Shown in pieces: positions 5,780 through 7,509 of a stretch of 7,509 bases of DNA. The stretch covers positions 1-7,509 of the forward strand of contig JAKANG010000053.1 of assembly GCA_021812505.1 (NCBI GenBank), written 5' to 3'. Under the pieces are notes generated by a model. The model did not search any database, was not told the origin of the DNA, and worked only from the letters and a program-made list of their open reading frames with translations. A program made the position numbers and the translations under genes. The DNA comes from Pseudomonadota bacterium. Lineage in GTDB: Bacteria > Pseudomonadota > Alphaproteobacteria > Rhizobiales > Beijerinckiaceae. The stretch's first letter is position 1. Each line of letters opens with the position of its first letter.

Positions 5780-6297
5780 CAGCGGCCGCCCCCGACGACC
5801 GCGGCGGCGGAAAGCTTCGGAGGCCGGTTCAAGGTCTGGAAGACCACGCAGTAGCGCTCCGTCAATTTGATCAGGGCGTCGATCTGCTCCTGCGGCTCCT
5901 CGGTTTCGAGGTCGAAGAACAGTCGTATTTCCGCGAATCCGACGGGCGCGTCCTTGGCGACGCCGAGCGTCCCGCGAAAATCGAGATCGCCCTCGGCGCG
6001 AACGGCCCCGCCCTTCACGCGGAAATCAATAGCCGTCGCTACGGCCTTGAGCGTGACGCCGGCGCAAGCGACCAGCGCTTCAAGCAGCATGTCGCCGGAG
6101 CAGGCAAGAAGCCCCGTCCCGCCGGTCGCCGGGTGAAGGCCCGCTTCGATCAAGGCCCGCGAGGTCGAAACCTTGCAGGCGAGGCCGTCTCCGGAGAGAT
6201 CGCCCTGCGCCTTGAGCGTAACCATAGCAGAGCTAGAGTCGGCCTTGTATTTCTCCTTGAGGGGCGCCTGAAGGGCGCGCAGTTCATTGGCGTCCAT
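5779..6297 (-). CDS. OsmC family protein
   Basis: The 172-residue product fits the OsmC/Ohr superfamily, whose members use two cysteines to reduce organic hydroperoxides or similar oxidants. The family pattern is seen as DMLLEALVACAGVTLKAVA (69-87) with Cys78 on the central helix, and LIKLTERYCVVFQTL (142-156) with Cys150, at the usual positions of the reactive pair. An extra Cys66 lies in GGTGLLACSGD (59-69) and Cys41 near the N-terminus. It is not clearly OsmC proper or Ohr and is better treated as a general family member. There is no signal peptide, so it is cytoplasmic. GGAGG (6309-6305) sits 7 nt before the ATG, a strong site placed within the 16-nt gap after leuC, so the gene is almost certainly co-transcribed with leuC. 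Confidence 0.88.
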   Translation of the reverse strand: MDANELRALQAPLKEKYKADSSSAMVTLKAQGDLSGDGLACKVSTSRALIEAGLHPATGGTGLLACSGDMLLEALVACAGVTLKAVATAIDFRVKGGAVRAEGDLDFRGTLGVAKDAPVGFAEIRLFFDLETEEPQEQIDALIKLTERYCVVFQTLNRPPKLSAAAVVGGGR

Positions 6298-6313
6298 CAG
6301 GCTGCCTCCGGTA

Positions 6314-7509
6314 TTATTTCAGGGTGCGCACATCCACGAAATGGCCGGCGACCGCCGCCGCCGCCGCCATGGCGGGCGAGACGAGATGGGTGCGGCCCTT
6401 GAAGCCCTGGCGGCCCTCGAAATTGCGGTTCGAGGTCGAGGCGCAGCGTTCGCCCGGCGCGAGGCGGTCCGGGTTCATCGCCAGACACATCGAGCAACCC
6501 GGTTCGCGCCATTCGAAGCCGGCGGCGATGAAAATCTTGTCCAGCCCCTCGGCTTCGGCCTGCGCCTTGACCAGACCAGAGCCAGGCACGACCATCGCAT
6601 TGACATGCGGCGCCACCTTGCGGCCTTCCGCGATCTTGGCGGCGGCGCGAAGATCCTCGATGCGGCCGTTGGTGCAGGAGCCGATGAAAACCCGGTCGAT
6701 CTTGACGTCGGTCGGTTTTTCGCCGCCCTTCAGGCCCATATAGTCGAGGGCGCGCTGGATCTTGGCGCGCTGGGCCTCGGTCTTGCCGGAATCGACCGTC
6801 GGGACGACGCCGTCGATGGCGATGACGTCCTCAGGGCTGGTGCCCCAGGTGAGGACGGGAGGCAGGCTCGCGGCGTCAAGCTCGACAACGGCGTCGTAAT
6901 GGGCGCCCGGATCGCTCTTGAGTTGTTTCCAGTAATGCAGGGCGCGTTCCCAGGCTTCGCCCTTCGGCGCCTTGGGCTTGTCCTTGATATAGGAGAAGGT
7001 TTTCTCATCAGGGGCGATCAGGCCGGCGCGGGCGCCCGCCTCGATCGACATGTTGCAGACCGTCATGCGACCTTCCATCGAAAGTGACTCGATGGCTTCG
7101 CCCGCGTATTCGATGACATAGCCGGTGCCGCCGGCCGTGCCGATCTTTCCAATGATCGCGAGCACGATGTCCTTGGCCGTCACCCCCTCGCCCAGCTTGC
7201 CATTGACCTTGACCAGCATGTTCTTGGCCTTGGTCTGGACGAGGGTCTGGGTCGCGAGGACATGTTCGACTTCGGACGTGCCGATGCCGTGGGCCAGCGC
7301 GCCGAAGGCTCCGTGCGTCGACGTATGACTGTCGCCGCAAACGATCGTCGCGCCGGGGAGGGTGAAGCCCTGCTCGGGGCCGACGATATGGACGACGCCC
7401 TGGCGGCGGTCATGCTCGTTGTAATATTCGACGCCGAAATCGCCGGCGTTGATCGCCAATTGTTCGACCTGGGCCTTGCTCTCCGGATCCTCGATCGGCT
7501 TGGAGCGGT
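6314..7509 (-). CDS. leuC: 3-isopropylmalate dehydratase large subunit (N-terminus beyond window edge)
   Basis: The frame is open to the right edge; the visible 397 residues begin [20 protein letters not shown], an internal LeuC segment, so about 70 N-terminal residues are outside the window. A TTG at 7459 is an internal Leu codon, not a start. LeuC carries the [4Fe-4S] cluster of isopropylmalate isomerase. Its three ligands are visible: Cys in IGSCTNGR (codon 6676-6674) and the two in GCSMC (codons 6496-6494 and 6487-6485). Other landmarks are [37 protein letters not shown], and the C-terminal [20 protein letters not shown]. The gene ends with TAA 16 nt before the OsmC start. Any promoter or leader-peptide control of the operon would lie outside the window. 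Confidence 0.97.
   Translation of the reverse strand, partial: RSKPIEDPESKAQVEQLAINAGDFGVEYYNEHDRRQGVVHIVGPEQGFTLPGATIVCGDSHTSTHGAFGALAHGIGTSEVEHVLATQTLVQTKAKNMLVKVNGKLGEGVTAKDIVLAIIGKIGTAGGTGYVIEYAGEAIESLSMEGRMTVCNMSIEAGARAGLIAPDEKTFSYIKDKPKAPKGEAWERALHYWKQLKSDPGAHYDAVVELDAASLPPVLTWGTSPEDVIAIDGVVPTVDSGKTEAQRAKIQRALDYMGLKGGEKPTDVKIDRVFIGSCTNGRIEDLRAAAKIAEGRKVAPHVNAMVVPGSGLVKAQAEAEGLDKIFIAAGFEWREPGCSMCLAMNPDRLAPGERCASTSNRNFEGRQGFKGRTHLVSPAMAAAAAVAGHFVDVRTLK

Noticed and set aside
5198..5854. A 218-codon plus-strand open frame
   Set aside because: It spans parts of three minus-strand genes with recognisable motifs and has no family features of its own.
6350..6371. A run of GCC triplets resembling a microsatellite
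   Set aside because: It encodes the Ala-rich [12 protein letters not shown] segment near the LeuC C-terminus, a normal family feature.
6287..7087. A 266-codon plus-strand open frame
   Set aside because: It is antisense to leuC, which is unmistakable by its cluster-binding cysteines. Its composition is typical of a shadow frame.

Overview
The window looks like a stretch of core chromosome from a GC-rich alphaproteobacterium, most likely order Rhizobiales. The grounds are GGC/GCC-biased codons throughout, a leuC/leuD pair of alphaproteobacterial type, and a small HExxHxxGxxD zincin and MltB-type transglycosylase of kinds common there. The genus cannot be fixed from sequence alone. I see no tRNA, rRNA, CRISPR array, insertion sequence or phage gene.

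Left part (1-1316): a minus-strand gene runs off the left edge; only its signal-peptide-bearing N-terminus is visible. Across a divergent intergenic region of about 190 bp lies a plus-strand zinc-free quinone oxidoreductase of the MDR superfamily. The intergenic region holds weak promoter candidates and a 9-bp direct repeat with a 22-bp period.

Middle (1317-3444): a plus-strand three-gene cluster encodes a LemA-family lipoprotein, a secreted and membrane-anchored TPM-domain protein with a Gly-rich tail, and a second TPM-type protein with an internal membrane hairpin. The second and third genes overlap by one base (TGATG). The third gene carries an in-frame TAA about 47 codons before its natural end. 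Beyond that stop the same frame still encodes the conserved family C-terminus, so it is a very recent nonsense mutation, a sequence error, or a readthrough site.

Right part (3447-7509): all genes are on the minus strand, in transcription order leuC (5' end outside the window), an OsmC-family protein, a small zinc metallopeptidase, leuD, and a periplasmic MltB-type lytic transglycosylase with a peptidoglycan-binding domain. The gaps are short (16 nt, 1-base overlap, 72 nt, 50 nt), so the first four genes look like one leucine-biosynthesis operon with two unrelated genes between the isopropylmalate isomerase subunits. The transglycosylase converges on the TPM cluster with only 2 bp between stop codons.

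No wholly new system is evident. The best items for follow-up are the interrupted TPM gene, the two genes between leuC and leuD, and the interleaved inverted repeats in the lemA leader.
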